Part shown: positions 58,641 to 64,000 of the stretch, one piece after another
Numbering within the stretch: position 1 is the first letter of the stretch
How the letters are laid out: every line of letters begins with the position of its first letter
Source: Aradus depressus
Lineage: Eukaryota; Arthropoda; Insecta; Hemiptera; Aradidae
DNA length: 64,000 bases
Reading direction: 5' to 3'
Assembly: GCA_963662175.1 (NCBI GenBank)
Contig: OY759218.1
Location: 25,504,051 to 25,568,050, forward strand
The notes under the pieces: generated by a model
Told to the model about the DNA's origin: nothing
Seen by the model: the letters and a program-made list of their open reading frames with translations, nothing else
The model's database searches: none
Made by a program: the position numbers and the translations under genes

Positions 58641-58984
58641 CAGCCATTAGTTTATTAACTGCCATATTTCCATAACGGATAATCACGAACGAAAATAGTT
58701 TTCAGCATCCTTCTCAGAACAAAAAATCAGGAAAACCGAAATCCCTTTAGCCCTTTGTCAAAATAATTATTCAACAATATTTTAGGAGCATGGGCGTTCA
58801 ATTTTGATCCAAAAAAACATTTGATGATGCTTATTTTTAAAAGGCAATAACAGAAAACAAAATAAACAAGATGCACCTCTCTCATTGATTACATTTTTGA
58901 GAAAAGCGTGAGGAAGTGTTGACTGAGCTTGTGTGACAGGTAGGTTTTCCTGTATGGTTCTAGGATAGACCGTGGAAATAGTCA

Positions 58985-63821
<4,837 letters not shown>

Positions 63822-64000
63822 CTGCAAAAAAAATATAAAAATATGATATTTACTTACAATTAGCTTTTATGGGACTAATCCTAGTCTTGTGCCAAAAAAA
63901 TGACTTGAAATATATTAAATAATTTAAAAAAAGCAAAAATACTAATTTAATCGAGATTTTAGGTGGTTCTCAACACTGCCAATCAATATGCCAACCTTCA

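Larger units (their letters stand above)
50537..58980. other. Region between PKD and the first SLC37 exon found
   Basis: No exon could be supported, though the SLC37 first exon and promoter should lie here. Contains a TA microsatellite (51295-51335), a repeat block (52420-53040), an inverted repeat (53392-53990), SINE fragments (56065-56200, 58500-58640) and a poly-A run (57306-57332). Confidence 0.55.

Noticed and set aside
63940..64000. A further upstream PKD exon at the window edge
   Set aside because: Only a weak GTTGGC donor-like site at the extreme edge and no recognisable PH-domain residues.

Overview
The window is nuclear DNA from an animal, most likely an insect. It is AT-rich, its coding exons are short and GC-richer with GT-AG introns, and it is full of transposable-element debris. 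The order of insect cannot be fixed from the sequence. Three protein-coding genes can be assembled exon by exon, with reading phase conserved across every junction. Everything else is intron, repeat or decayed mobile DNA.

Region 1 (about 4.7-26.1 kb, + strand) is a complete latrophilin / Cirl adhesion GPCR. It has 15 coding exons: signal peptide, rhamnose-binding (SUEL/GBL) lectin domain, mucin-like Ser/Thr/Pro linker, hormone-receptor domain, GAIN domain with an intact GPS (HL|T), seven membrane segments and a long cytoplasmic tail. The tail seems to have two alternative ends. A 990-residue form stops in exon 13 and has its own poly(A) signal. A 1253-residue form splices on to two more exons.

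Region 2 (about 36.2-50.5 kb, - strand) is an SLC37-type sugar-phosphate exchanger (major facilitator superfamily) with 12 recognisable exons. Only the N-terminal exon was not found. It lies tail to tail with Cirl.

Region 3 (about 59.0 kb to the right edge, - strand) is the 3' half of protein kinase D: the end of the PH domain plus the whole kinase domain. Its 5' exons lie beyond the window. SLC37 and PKD are tandem on the same strand. Nothing suggests that the three genes act in one pathway.

Between and inside the genes are many mobile elements: a tRNA-derived SINE family (about a dozen pieces, some ending in AACCT repeats), a 5'-truncated Jockey LINE with an 11-bp target duplication, a 1.0-kb deleted piggyBac element flanked by TTAA, a mariner remnant with inverted repeats, pieces of two other LINEs, several foldback/MITE-like elements, tandem duplications and micro/minisatellites. 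No tRNA, rRNA, CRISPR or operon-like structure was seen. I found no clearly new biological system. The best leads are the alternative Cirl tails, the open read-through ORF next to a long inverted repeat in Cirl intron 12, the piggyBac-derived element, and the SINE family with telomere-like tails.
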